From Kocuria rosea subsp. polaris (GTDB lineage Bacteria; Actinomycetota; Actinomycetes; Actinomycetales; Micrococcaceae): DNA of 64,000 nucleotides. Where the stretch lies: contig MLDA01000002.1 in NCBI GenBank assembly GCA_023896275.1, forward strand, positions 144,792 to 208,791. Direction: 5' to 3'. The translations under genes and the position numbers were made by a program. The notes beneath the pieces were generated by a model. The model saw only the letters and a list, made by a program, of their open reading frames with translations. It had not been told where the DNA came from and ran no database searches. This document shows, piece by piece, positions 32,740 to 42,046 of this stretch (within the stretch, counting starts at the first letter, position 1; each line of letters opens with the position of its first letter).

Positions 32740-34866
32740 TCAGCCGGCGACGTGACGCCATAAGAATTCGTAGCTGGTGGCCTGTTTGCGGGCGGTCTGC
32801 CGGTTGTCGGTGGCGCCGGCGTGCCCACCCTCGAGGTCCTCGTGATACCAGACGTTCGCCGCCCCGCGGTCGGACATCTTCGCGTACATCTTTCGCGCCT
32901 GGACCGGCCCGACCCGGTCATCGCTCGTCGCCGTCCAGATCAGGGAAGCCGGGAACACGGCCTCTGGGTCCATCTCGTCCAGCCGGTGCAGGGGCGAGAA
33001 CGTCCGCACGAACTCCCACTCCTCGGGCACGTCCGGGTCGCCGTACTCCGCGATCCACGAGTGCCCCGCGGAGAGCTGCGTATAGCGGCGCATGTCCAGC
33101 AGCGGGACGCCGCACGAGATCGCCCCGAACAGCTCCGGATAGCCGGTCATCATGTTGCCCATGAGTAGCCCGCCGTTGCTGCCGCCCGAGGCCGCCAGGT
33201 GTTCCGGGCTCGTGACGCCGCGGCTCACGAGGTCCCGCGCGATCGCCGCGAAGTCCTCATAAGCGCGGTGCCGGTTCGCCTTCAAGGCGGCCTGATGCCA
33301 GCGCGGCCCGTACTCGCCGCCGCCGCGGATGTTGGCGATCACGTACACGCCCGTGCGGCCGCCGTCGTTCCGGCGGGTCAGCCAGGCGCGGCCCACGGCC
33401 GCCGAGTACGACGGCGTCAGGCTCACCTGGAAGCCCCCGTAGCCGTTCATGAGGGTCGGGTTGGCGCCGTCGAGCGCAAGGCTCTCCGGGCCGACCTGGA
33501 AGTACGGGACGGCGGTCCCGTCGTCGCTCGTGGCGAAGTGCTGCTCGACGATCAACCCGCCCGCCTCGAAACGTTCGACGGCCCGCTTCACTGCGGTGAG
33601 ACCGGACAGGGCGGGGGTGCCGTCGCCGACGCCCAGCGTGCCGCGCATCAGGGTCGACGGGGTGGTGAAACCGGTGCGCGTGAACCAGAGGTCGTTGCCG
33701 GCGTGCTCGTCCTCGTCGTCGACCACACCGACCGCGACCGTCTCGAGCGAGCCGCCCGCGTCGAGCTCGGTGAGCTCCCAAGCGCCAGCGGGGGAGGCGA
33801 CGAGGACGGCGGAGACGACGTCGCGCAACACCGTCAGCACCAGGTAATCGCGGGTGAAGGCGTACGACTGCAGGGACGTGCGCTCGTCGGGAGTGAAGAC
33901 CACCCGGACAGTTCTCTCCCCGGCGAGGTAGGCCTCGAGCTCGGCGACGGCCAGGGAACCGGCCGGGACGAGGGTGCCGGCAGCGTCCCAGTCCGTGCGC
34001 GGGCTGAAAAGGACCCACTGGCGGTGCACGTCGACATCGACGTCGGTCGGGACGTCGATGAGCCGCCATTCGCCGTCCACCTCGACGTGGGCGCGGGAGT
34101 GGTGGAAGTCGATCATGTCGAACGCGAAGGAGCGCTCGAAGCCCGGAGTGGAGTCCCGGCTGACCACGGCCATCACGTGGTCCGCGGACACGGAGAACAC
34201 CTCCGGCGCGTCCGCGGGGTCCAGGCCCCGCTCGAGCCGGCGGACGGTGCGCGCGTACGAGGACTTCGTGACGGTCGGCTGTCCGTCGGCGTCCGGTCCG
34301 AAATCGGTGGCGAGATAGATGGCGTCCGGCCCCGCCCACGACAGGCTGGTCTTCGCCACCGGGATGTCGAACCCTCCGGCGGCCGGGTCCACGAAGGTGC
34401 GGTCGACGACGTCGTACTCGCGGACCCGGACGGCGTCACCGCCGTCGGGGGAGAGCTTGACCAGCGCGCGCCGGTACTCCTGCCCGGGCGCGGGCCGCAG
34501 CATCGTCACTCCCGCATACATCCAGTCGATGCCCTCCGCGGCGGCGAGGGCGTCGACGTCGAGCAGGATCTCCCAGTCCGGGTCGTCGCGCAGGTACGAA
34601 TCCCAGCTCGTGCGCCGCCAGAGGCCCTTGGGGTTCTCGGCGTCGCGCCAGAAGTTGTAGTAGAACTCCCCGCGTTTGACGACGCCCGGGATTCGGTCCT
34701 CGGCGTCGAGGGCCTCGAGCAGGGACGACTCCAGAGCCTCGAAGGCGGGGGTGTGCAGCCAGGCCTCGGTCGCGCGGTTGCGCTCGCGCACCCAGTCCAG
34801 CGCCGCGGGTGAATGGATGTCCTCGAGCCACGTGTACGGGTCCGTCGGGTGCGTCGTCTCGGTCAT
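32740..34866 (-). CDS. prolyl oligopeptidase (S9A family)
   Basis: 708-residue serine peptidase of the prolyl oligopeptidase family, which cleaves short peptides after proline in the cytoplasm. An N-terminal lid segment (PYTWLEDIHSPAALDWVRERN) and a seven-bladed propeller precede the alpha/beta-hydrolase domain. The catalytic triad is visible: Ser in ASGGSNGGLL, Asp in TSDDRVGPVQARKM and His in DLEGGHAG. The NGYGGF strand is characteristic. No signal peptide. Length is in the family's range (~690-720). Single gene, divergent from the FAD/NAD(P)-binding gene. Confidence 0.95.
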   Translation of the reverse strand: MTETTHPTDPYTWLEDIHSPAALDWVRERNRATEAWLHTPAFEALESSLLEALDAEDRIPGVVKRGEFYYNFWRDAENPKGLWRRTSWDSYLRDDPDWEILLDVDALAAAEGIDWMYAGVTMLRPAPGQEYRRALVKLSPDGGDAVRVREYDVVDRTFVDPAAGGFDIPVAKTSLSWAGPDAIYLATDFGPDADGQPTVTKSSYARTVRRLERGLDPADAPEVFSVSADHVMAVVSRDSTPGFERSFAFDMIDFHHSRAHVEVDGEWRLIDVPTDVDVDVHRQWVLFSPRTDWDAAGTLVPAGSLAVAELEAYLAGERTVRVVFTPDERTSLQSYAFTRDYLVLTVLRDVVSAVLVASPAGAWELTELDAGGSLETVAVGVVDDEDEHAGNDLWFTRTGFTTPSTLMRGTLGVGDGTPALSGLTAVKRAVERFEAGGLIVEQHFATSDDGTAVPYFQVGPESLALDGANPTLMNGYGGFQVSLTPSYSAAVGRAWLTRRNDGGRTGVYVIANIRGGGEYGPRWHQAALKANRHRAYEDFAAIARDLVSRGVTSPEHLAASGGSNGGLLMGNMMTGYPELFGAISCGVPLLDMRRYTQLSAGHSWIAEYGDPDVPEEWEFVRTFSPLHRLDEMDPEAVFPASLIWTATSDDRVGPVQARKMYAKMSDRGAANVWYHEDLEGGHAGATDNRQTARKQATSYEFLWRHVAG

Positions 34867-34989
34867 CCGCTCAGTCTAGGGTTCCCGCGGCGCGCTAGGC
34901 TGAAGGGGTTGCCGCCGTGTCCATCCGGGACGGCGGCTGAGGAGATTCGACGCGTCAGCATGCCCGCGCTCGGGCAGGGAGGAGCCCCA

Positions 34990-37128
34990 TTGTCCCGCGA
35001 GAGGTACGTCGTCACGGTCATCGGGGCGGGCCCGCGCGGCACGTCCGTGCTCGAACGCCTGCTGGCCCGCCTCGAGGCCGATCGGCGCGACCGCGAGCTG
35101 GCGCCGCACGACGGGGAACCGCGCGCCGAAGGCTCCGCCGCGAGCACACCCGCCCGCCTTGCGATCCAGATCGTCGAGCCTTACCGGCCGGGCTCCGGTC
35201 ATGTGTGGTCGAGCGCCCAGTCGCGCCTCTTCCTGATGAACACCCCTGCGATGTATCCGACGGTCGCCCCGCCGCGCGAGGGCGACGGGCCCGGGCTCAC
35301 GTTCGAGCAGTGGCGCGGGCTCGGCGGCGACGGCGCGGTCCTCGCCCCCGTGGAGGAGCGGGAGCTCGAGGACCTCGGCCCCGGCGACTACCCCTCCCGC
35401 GCCCTCTACGGGCGCTATCTCGAACATGTGCACGACGCCGTTGTCGCCCGCCTCCGCGCCCACCCCGACGTCGAGTCCGTCGAGCACCTCCGCGCGAGCG
35501 CCGTCGGCATCGAGCGCCGCAGCGCGGACTACCGGATCGAGCTGACCGCACACGACGACGCCGTGCGCACCTCCCGCGGACGCATCGCACCGACGGCCGG
35601 GTTGAGCGACCGGCGCCCGGGCGCGGCAGGCGTCGACTCCCACGTGCCCGAGGCCGTCGCGAGCGACGCCGTCGTGCTGGCCGTGGGGCACGTGCCCGCG
35701 GAGCTGAACCCGCGGCAGGCCGCCGCCGGCCGCCGGGCCGAGGAGCTCGGGCTGACCTACCAGGGCCCCAACGTACCCTCCGACGTCGACTGGGCGGCGT
35801 TTCCGGGCGGGGAACCGCTGCTCGTGCGCGGGCTCGGGCTGAACTTCTTCGACGCGTTGGCGCAGCTGACCACCGCCCGCGGCGGCGACTTCGTGCCCAC
35901 CGGCGCCGGCCCGGGCCGCGCGCTCGACTACCGGGGCAGCGGGCGCGAGCCGAAGATCTTCGCCGCATCCCGGCGGGGGGCGCCGTACCGGGCGAAGGCC
36001 GAAGTGCCGGCGTTCGTGCCGCCGAGCGTGGAGCTCGTCTACCTGACCTTCGAACGCGTGCACGCGCTCGCCGCCGCCGGCGCGCCCGGCGAACCCCGCG
36101 GCAAGGTGGGGTTCGACGCGCACATCTGGCCGCTGCTGCACCGCGACGTGCTGCGCACGTACTACCGGGTCGCCGCGCGAGTGGCCCCGGAACGTTTCCG
36201 CGACGCCGACGAGTTCCTAACCCGCCTCGACGTGTTGCTGGACGCGCAGATCCACCCCGAACAGAACGTGCAGGGCACCCCCGTGCACGGCCAGGAGGTC
36301 TGGCGCTCGCAGGTCGCCGACCTCGTGGAGGAGATGGCGCCCGAGGTCGGCTGGCTGGACGTGCCCGCGCTCGGGGCGCCCTTCGCCAAGCGCGGCTTCA
36401 CGAGCGCGGACGCGTACCAGCAGGCGGTGCTCGAGTACCTGGAGGCCGACGCGGCCGGCTCGGCCGCGGGGGAGGACGACCCGCTGAAGATGGCGATCGG
36501 GGCGCTGCACGCCGGCCGCCTGCTGACCAAGCGGCTCGTCGCCGAGTCGCTCATCGACGAGGTCTCGCGCACCGACGAGGTGCAGAAGTGGTTCGAACCG
36601 CTCGTCGAGGGCGCGGCCAGCGGTCCGCCCCTGCGACGCATCGAGGAGCTCGCCGCCCTCGCGCGCGCCGGCGTCGTCACCTTTCTGGGGCCGGACCCCG
36701 TGTTCACGCTTGACGACGAGGGCGAGTACTCCGGCGTCTTCACCGCCTCCTCGCGCTGGGTCGACGCCCCACCCGTGACCGCCCACCACATGCTCGAGGC
36801 GATGATGCCGGCCAACCGTGTCGCGCAGACGGCTTCGCCGCTGCTCAAGCGCCTGCAGGCCGACGGTCTCGCGCGTCCCATCCCGATCCCCACCGAGGAC
36901 GGCGAGACGGTCCCGGGGCCGGGCTTCGACGTCGTCGGCACCCCGTACCGCCTTGTCGATGCGAGCGGGATCGCCCACCGGTCGATCTTCGTGCTCGGCC
37001 TGCAGCTCTCGGGCGTGCAGTGGGGCACCGCGATCGCGGCCGAGGCCGGGGGCTCGTACGACGACGGCGCCCGCACCCTCGCGGATGCGGACGCCGTTGC
37101 CGTGGAGCTGTTGCGCCTGGCGCGCTAG
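34990..37128 (+). CDS. FAD/NAD(P)-binding protein (NAD_binding_9 type)
   Basis: 712-residue protein whose N terminus is a dinucleotide-binding Rossmann fold (VVTVIGAGPRGTSVLERLL, residues ~7-25), of the type found in FAD/NAD(P)-binding proteins (PF13454). Further blocks typical of the family are GSGHVWSSAQSRLFLMNTP (35197-35253), VLAVGHVPAELN, and LVRGLGLNFFDA. The C-terminal half includes the FVLGLQLSGVQWGTAIAAEA segment. Reaction unknown; related proteins are presumed flavin oxidoreductases. I chose the TTG at 34990 because AGGGAGGAG lies 5 nt before it; ATG at 34960 is possible but its ribosome site is 15 nt away. Its stop overlaps the convergent nuclease gene's stop by 4 nt. Confidence 0.85.
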   Translation: MSRERYVVTVIGAGPRGTSVLERLLARLEADRRDRELAPHDGEPRAEGSAASTPARLAIQIVEPYRPGSGHVWSSAQSRLFLMNTPAMYPTVAPPREGDGPGLTFEQWRGLGGDGAVLAPVEERELEDLGPGDYPSRALYGRYLEHVHDAVVARLRAHPDVESVEHLRASAVGIERRSADYRIELTAHDDAVRTSRGRIAPTAGLSDRRPGAAGVDSHVPEAVASDAVVLAVGHVPAELNPRQAAAGRRAEELGLTYQGPNVPSDVDWAAFPGGEPLLVRGLGLNFFDALAQLTTARGGDFVPTGAGPGRALDYRGSGREPKIFAASRRGAPYRAKAEVPAFVPPSVELVYLTFERVHALAAAGAPGEPRGKVGFDAHIWPLLHRDVLRTYYRVAARVAPERFRDADEFLTRLDVLLDAQIHPEQNVQGTPVHGQEVWRSQVADLVEEMAPEVGWLDVPALGAPFAKRGFTSADAYQQAVLEYLEADAAGSAAGEDDPLKMAIGALHAGRLLTKRLVAESLIDEVSRTDEVQKWFEPLVEGAASGPPLRRIEELAALARAGVVTFLGPDPVFTLDDEGEYSGVFTASSRWVDAPPVTAHHMLEAMMPANRVAQTASPLLKRLQADGLARPIPIPTEDGETVPGPGFDVVGTPYRLVDASGIAHRSIFVLGLQLSGVQWGTAIAAEAGGSYDDGARTLADADAVAVELLRLAR

Positions 37129-40016
37129 CAGGCACCCACCGAGGACCACGGGCCCCAGGTGCCGCCCGGCGCCTGGTTCCGGCTGTACCACTTGGCCTCG
37201 TAGGCGCGGTCGTCGAAGACGACCGTCTCGCCGCCGCGGTAGACCGCAGTCGCGGTCCAGGCGTTGGCTTCGCCGTCGACCGCGGCGCAGGCGAGGGCCT
37301 CGCCCTGCTCGGCCCAGGCGCCGTGCGCCCGGCTGCCCGGCTCCTCGCCGCGCGTCCACCACAGGGCCTCGAATTCGGCGCCCGCGTGGGAGACGGCATC
37401 TCCGGCACGGTACGTCGCGGACTTCTCCCAGGCGGGGGCGTTGCCGCCGCCGGCTGCGGGGGCCCGGATCCCGACGATCGCCGGGTCGTGGTCGGACGCG
37501 CGGTAGGGGTCCGCGGCGTAGAAGTCCGTCACGTTGTTGTTGTAGCGGCTGTACTCGAGCGCGATCGGCTCGTCGGCGTTGATGTCCCACACCGCCGAAC
37601 CGGTCACGTCGGCGACGGCCGCCTCGGAACCGAGGATGTGGTCCAGCGAGCCGACCAGCCCCGCGAAGAGGTACGTGTGTTCCGTCTCGGCGCCGAGGTT
37701 GGCGTAGCCAGCCTCGTAGAACACCTGCATCGGGTCCTCCTGCGTGTAGGAGTTGAAGTCGCCGGTGAGGAACACCTTCTCGGTGTTCCGCTCCTGCTTC
37801 AGCCCGTCAGCGAAGGCCACGAGGGCCTCGGCCTGCCCGACGCGCGCCGCGTTCCAGGCACCCTGCCCGTCACCCGAGTCGGCGTTCCCGGTCCCATCCT
37901 TCGGGTCCGACCCCTTCGACTTGAAGTGGTTCACGATCGCTAGGAACCGCGTGTCGGCGTTGCCGTGCCTGGCCTGGAAAGCCTGGGCCAGCGGCTCGCG
38001 GGCGTTGGAGAACGCATCGGAGTCCGTGAGGATGACGGACTCGTCGATCGGCTTGACGGTAGCCTTCTTGAAGATGAACGCCGTGCGGATCACGTCCTCC
38101 TCGGCGGGCAGCTCGGCCGGGCTGGGCACGAACGCCCATGCTTCCGAGCCGAGGTCCTCGTTGAGCGCGTCGGTCAGGGTCGCGAGCGCGAAGTCTCGGT
38201 CCTTGCCGAAAGCGGCCGAGTTCTCGATCTCCTCGAGGGAGACAACGTCGGCGCCGAGTGCGTTGATCGCCGCGACGATCTTGGCCTCCTGCCGCGCAAG
38301 GTTCTCGGCGTCCGCCGCTCCGCGCGGCCCGTTCGGGTTGCAGCGGTTGGTCGTCACCGGGGCGCCGTCGCGGTCCGTGTACCACGAACAGGTTCCGCCG
38401 AGCTCGTCCACGAATTCGCGGCCCGTCGTCGGGAAGTAGTTCAGCACGTTGAAGGAGGCGAGTTTCACGTCGCCGCCGACCTCGGCCGGTGCCTCGGTCC
38501 GGGTGTCGGAGAACGACGCCGGAACGGCCGGGTGGTCGGCGCCCGTGACCTGCTCCTGCGGCTGGAAACGCCATTCGCCGAACCCGTAGTGCAGCACGAC
38601 CGGCGCCGTGAACGTAGCCTCGGCTCCCACCCGGATGGGGGTGGCGGCGTCCAGGTACGGAAGGGGACTGCCCTTCGCGGCGTTGTTGCGCACATAGTCG
38701 GTGGTCGAACCGTCGTCGAGAGTGATCGATCGCTGGGCGTTCTCGAGCTCGACCGCTGCGGCCAGCTCGGATCCGGCGGGCGCGACGTCGGTCGGCTGGG
38801 GCAGCAGGCGCTCACCTGCGACGAGCTCGCTCTCGCCGAAGACCAGGCCGACCTCGCCGTACTGGTTCAGGGAGTAGTTGTCGCCGACGTACCAGTCGCC
38901 CTCGGGCTGCCAGAGCATCGATTCGAACTTCTCGCGCTCGGCCTCCGCTGCGGGCCACGGTCCGGTCAGTGGCTTGACGGCCGCGGCCGGCTCGGCGAGC
39001 ACAGAGACGGCCCCGGCGGTGGCGTCGACCTGCGTCAGGTCGTAGTACTCGGTCGCGGTGCCGGTGACCTCGACGTAGTCGTCCACGGCGACCTCGGAGA
39101 CCAGGGCCGGGGCGTAGACGAACACGCCGTGGCTCGCGCTCGATTCCATGTCGCCGCCAGTGCCGGGCGTCTGGATGAAGAAGCCGTCGAGTCCACCGGT
39201 CGGGAACGCGGCCGTGACGACGCCACGGGTCTTCACGCGCTCGCCGGCGAGGGGAGTGCGCGCTCCCTCACCTTGGATCTCGGCGATCTCGACCTCGGCG
39301 GCGGGACCTGACGGCTCGTCGCCGTCTCCGGGCTCTCCGCCGTCGCCGGGTTCCTCACCGGCGCCGGTGGAAGACGTCGGGGTGACGGAGCCGCTGAGCG
39401 TGAAGTCGGCGGAGTTGTCGTCCGTATCGACGCCGCCGGCGCGGTTGAGCGACCTCGGGTCCGAGTTGCCGCTCGGGGCGGTCGCGGGCGCGGTCTCGTA
39501 GGTGTTCGTCGCACCGTAGCCGAGCACGTCGGCGACGTCCTCGACGCCGATGATCGAGCCCGTCGGCAGGGAAAGCCGAGTGTCGGTCTCTGCCAGCACG
39601 ATCGTCCCCCGGCTGCCCGAGGGGTTGAAGCCGCCGCCGGCGACCACGTCGGCGGTGGGCAGCTCGGCGCCGTTGTCGCCGTTCGAGCCACCGGAGATCA
39701 GGAAGTGGCCGCCCGGGGCGACGGTGCCGGAGAGCTCCGTGAAGCCGTGCGGCGTGGAGTCGCCGGTAGCCGAGCGGTATTGCAGGCTCCAGCCGTCGAG
39801 GCTGACAGCCTCGTCGGTCGGGTTGAAGAGCTCAACGAACTTGTGGGTGTAGACGGCATTGGCGCTGCCGCCGGAGAGGTAGGCCTCGTTGATGACGACG
39901 CCGGCCGCGTCGTCGACGGTGCCCACCGGGGCGGCGGCTGCGGCCGGGGCGACGAGGGCCGTGGCTAGAAGGGCCGCCGCGATTGCTGATGGGCGGGCGA
40001 GATGATGTGGGCGCAC
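37125..40016 (-). CDS. secreted ExeM/NucH-type endonuclease with carbohydrate-binding repeats
   Basis: 963-residue secreted nuclease. GTG start with AGGAAG upstream; Sec signal peptide ~1-29 ending PAAAAAP. Order: lamin-tail domain (VVINEAYLSGGSANAVYTHK), a Gly/Glu/Asp/Pro linker, an OB-fold region (TRGVVTAAF...), then an endonuclease/exonuclease/phosphatase domain (KLASFNVLNYF, SLEEIEN, IVNHFKSKG, FLTGDFNSY, SLDHIL, ASDHDPAIVG), and two C-terminal ~45-residue chitin/carbohydrate-binding modules (AWEKSATYRAGDAV... and AWTATAVYRGGETV...) that end SVGAC. ExeM/NucH-type enzymes degrade extracellular DNA. The binding modules suggest attachment to chitin, wall glycan or matrix. A CAAACGTTTG palindrome lies just upstream. 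Confidence 0.93.
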   Translation of the reverse strand: MRPHHLARPSAIAAALLATALVAPAAAAAPVGTVDDAAGVVINEAYLSGGSANAVYTHKFVELFNPTDEAVSLDGWSLQYRSATGDSTPHGFTELSGTVAPGGHFLISGGSNGDNGAELPTADVVAGGGFNPSGSRGTIVLAETDTRLSLPTGSIIGVEDVADVLGYGATNTYETAPATAPSGNSDPRSLNRAGGVDTDDNSADFTLSGSVTPTSSTGAGEEPGDGGEPGDGDEPSGPAAEVEIAEIQGEGARTPLAGERVKTRGVVTAAFPTGGLDGFFIQTPGTGGDMESSASHGVFVYAPALVSEVAVDDYVEVTGTATEYYDLTQVDATAGAVSVLAEPAAAVKPLTGPWPAAEAEREKFESMLWQPEGDWYVGDNYSLNQYGEVGLVFGESELVAGERLLPQPTDVAPAGSELAAAVELENAQRSITLDDGSTTDYVRNNAAKGSPLPYLDAATPIRVGAEATFTAPVVLHYGFGEWRFQPQEQVTGADHPAVPASFSDTRTEAPAEVGGDVKLASFNVLNYFPTTGREFVDELGGTCSWYTDRDGAPVTTNRCNPNGPRGAADAENLARQEAKIVAAINALGADVVSLEEIENSAAFGKDRDFALATLTDALNEDLGSEAWAFVPSPAELPAEEDVIRTAFIFKKATVKPIDESVILTDSDAFSNAREPLAQAFQARHGNADTRFLAIVNHFKSKGSDPKDGTGNADSGDGQGAWNAARVGQAEALVAFADGLKQERNTEKVFLTGDFNSYTQEDPMQVFYEAGYANLGAETEHTYLFAGLVGSLDHILGSEAAVADVTGSAVWDINADEPIALEYSRYNNNVTDFYAADPYRASDHDPAIVGIRAPAAGGGNAPAWEKSATYRAGDAVSHAGAEFEALWWTRGEEPGSRAHGAWAEQGEALACAAVDGEANAWTATAVYRGGETVVFDDRAYEAKWYSRNQAPGGTWGPWSSVGAC

Positions 40017-40046
40017 TGGTTCTTCCTCTGGTGGGAAAGCGTTTAG

Positions 40047-40056
40047 CAAACGTTTG
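40047..40056. promoter_or_regulatory. perfect palindrome upstream of nuclease gene
   Basis: CAAACGTTTG, a perfect 10-bp palindrome with central CG, sits 31 nt before the nuclease GTG start; GCGTTTAGCAAACG overlaps it. Central-CG palindromes of this form are typical operators of LacI-family and catabolite-type regulators. Position suits repression. Inference only. Confidence 0.45.
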
Positions 40057-40194
40057 ATACTTCACCAGAATCTCATGAACTGTGCATTGCGTCACGGTTG
40101 CCGGCAGATGCACAAGCCCAGCGCCCGCTGATTCTGCCGGCCGGGCGGGGCGCGAACTGATCCCATTTCATGACGAGTGAAACAGTCTTCACGA

Positions 40195-40233
40195 CGAAGG
40201 GGAGCGGCGCCGTGTTGGCACCGCTCCCCTTCG
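40195..40233 (-). terminator. terminator of tRNA-Ser(TGA)
   Basis: CGAAGGGGAGCGG and CCGCTCCCCTTCG form a 13-bp perfect stem just downstream of the tRNA on the minus strand. Confidence 0.8.
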
Positions 40234-40239
40234 TTGATG

Positions 40240-40327
40240 CGGATGGTAAGGGATTTGAACCCTTGGTACGGGGTCGCCGCACACCGGTTTTCAAGACCGG
40301 CTCCTTAGGCCGCTCGGACAACCATCC
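40240..40327 (-). tRNA. tRNA-Ser(TGA)
   Basis: 88 nt, CCA not encoded. Acceptor GGATGGT/ACCATCC, discriminator G, long variable arm, T-loop GGTTCAAATCC. Anticodon loop CTTGAAA gives TGA (codons UCA and wobble). Confidence 0.97.
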
Positions 40328-40418
40328 AGAGTCTTAACCTTAGGTGCTGACCGCGATTCTCGCCAAAGCGGTGGGCTACCGTGGCAAGGGAAGCACCCCC
40401 GCGATCCGAGGAGCACCT

Positions 40419-41429
40419 GTGAAGAAAACGATGAGGGCCATCGAGTACACCGCGGCCGGAGGGCCGGACGTCGTCAAGGTGGCCACCCGCCCCGTCCCCC
40501 AGCCGGGGCCCGGCGAGGTCCTCATCAAGGTCGCGGCCGCCGGTCTGAACCGGGCCGACGTCGCCCAGCGCCGCGGCCTCTACCCGCCGCCCGCCGGCGA
40601 GAGCGACATCCCGGGCCTCGAGGTCTCCGGGACCGTCGTCGAACGCGGCCCGGGCGTCCAGATCGGACAGGGGTACGACGACGGCGCCCACGTATGCGCG
40701 CTGCTCGCCGCCGGCGGGTACGCCGAGTATGTCGTAGCGCCCGTCGCGCAGACCGTCCCGGTCCCCGCGGGGGTTTCGCTCGTCGACGCCGCAGGACTGC
40801 CCGAGGCCGCGGCGACCGTCTGGTCCAATCTCGTGATGGAGGCCGGCATCGCGCCGGGGGAGCGGCTGCTCGTTCACGGCGCCTCCGGCGGCATCGGCTC
40901 GGCGGCGATCCAGATCATGACGGCCTACGGGGTCGACGTGGCCGTCACCGGCAGTACGGCCGAAAAGCTCGAGTACGCGCGCGAGCTCGGCGCCGACGTC
41001 GTCATCGACTATGGCGCGGAGGACTTCGTCGAGCGCATCCGCGAGGCGACCAAGGACAAGGACGAACCAGGCGCGGACGTCATCCTCGACGTCGTCGGGG
41101 CCAAGTACCTCGGGCGCAACGTCGACGCGCTCGGCACGGGCGGGCGGCTCGTGGTCATCGGGTTGGGCGGCGGTGCCCGGGCCGAGCTGGACTTGGCCAA
41201 GCTCATGGCCCGGCGCGGCCGGATCATCGCCACGACCCTGCGGTCCCGCCCTGTCGAGGAGAAGGCGCGGATCATGCAGGAGGTGCGCGAGCACGTCTGG
41301 CCGATGATCACGCACAAGCACCTCACGGTGACGACCGACCGGGTCTTCGGCCTGAGCCAGGCTCGCGAGGCGCACGAGTACTTCGACTCGGGGGAGCACC
41401 GGGGCAAGGTCCTGCTCGTCGTCGACTGA
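40419..41429 (+). CDS. NAD(P)H quinone oxidoreductase (zinc-free MDR, PIG3-like)
   Basis: 336-residue medium-chain reductase of the quinone-oxidoreductase branch. The family start RAIEYTAAGGPDVVKV, the AAGLNRADVAQRRGLYPPP segment and the NADPH-binding loop VHGASGGIGSAAIQI are intact; the zinc-ligand Cys cluster of alcohol dehydrogenases is absent, which fits this branch. The GTG start is preferred because GAGGAG lies 5 nt upstream. It precedes a small conserved protein gene by 38 nt, possibly in one transcript. Likely reduces quinones or reactive aldehydes with NAD(P)H; substrate not fixed. Confidence 0.93.
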   Translation: MKKTMRAIEYTAAGGPDVVKVATRPVPQPGPGEVLIKVAAAGLNRADVAQRRGLYPPPAGESDIPGLEVSGTVVERGPGVQIGQGYDDGAHVCALLAAGGYAEYVVAPVAQTVPVPAGVSLVDAAGLPEAAATVWSNLVMEAGIAPGERLLVHGASGGIGSAAIQIMTAYGVDVAVTGSTAEKLEYARELGADVVIDYGAEDFVERIREATKDKDEPGADVILDVVGAKYLGRNVDALGTGGRLVVIGLGGGARAELDLAKLMARRGRIIATTLRSRPVEEKARIMQEVREHVWPMITHKHLTVTTDRVFGLSQAREAHEYFDSGEHRGKVLLVVD

Positions 41430-41467
41430 GGCCCAAGGCCGGAGTCGTACCGTGGCAAGATGTACGA

Positions 41468-41938
41468 ATGGGATTCTTCGCTGGTCTGCGCGAGGCCCGG
41501 CGCGACGACAAGGAGCTCGGGCAGGGCGTGTGGCGGCGCGCCCACGACCGTTTCGAGCGCGGCCTCGACCGCTTCCACCAGGTCCTCGAGGGGATTGAGG
41601 GCGACGAGCTGTACAACGGGCTCGTGTCGGTTGCCAACGGGCTAGCCGAGCTGCAGGGGCCCGTTCGAGACGTGTGTCGGCGGGCCCAGGCCGCGAAGCC
41701 GAGTGCCGGCAACAACATCCCGGCCGGGGCCGACGTCGTGCACCGCGCGCTGTCGAAGGCGGCGAACGACTTGGCGATGGCTGCGCAGGCGGCCGCCATG
41801 GCGCGGCTGGAGGTCGAGCCGCTCGGTAAGGGAACGATCGGCAACGACCTGCATGCGCTCGAGAACGTGGCCCGCCGTGCCGAGACCGTTGCGGCGGGTG
41901 TGCGCGCCGCGCAGGACGCCGTCACGACCCTTAGTTAA
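41468..41938 (+). CDS. conserved hypothetical helical protein, 156 aa
   Basis: 156-residue all-helical cytoplasmic protein: FAGLREARRDDKELGQGVW, HDRFERGLDRFHQVLEGI, DELYNGLVSVANGLAELQGP, ADVVHRALSKAANDLAMAAQ, and a final helix NVARRAETVAAGVRAAQDAV. The heptad-like pattern suggests a helical bundle. No catalytic motif or membrane segment. It follows the quinone oxidoreductase by 38 nt in the same direction. Similar short proteins occur across Micrococcales, to my recollection, without a known role. Confidence 0.8.
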   Translation: MGFFAGLREARRDDKELGQGVWRRAHDRFERGLDRFHQVLEGIEGDELYNGLVSVANGLAELQGPVRDVCRRAQAAKPSAGNNIPAGADVVHRALSKAANDLAMAAQAAAMARLEVEPLGKGTIGNDLHALENVARRAETVAAGVRAAQDAVTTLS

Positions 41939-42046
41939 GAAACGGTCCAAACCTCGGCGCGTTGCGTTTTATTCCCGCGCGGCCACCGTGTACGCGGTGG
42001 GCGATCACGTCTATTCGCGCCACGAGACGGGTGGCAGGATGTTCGG

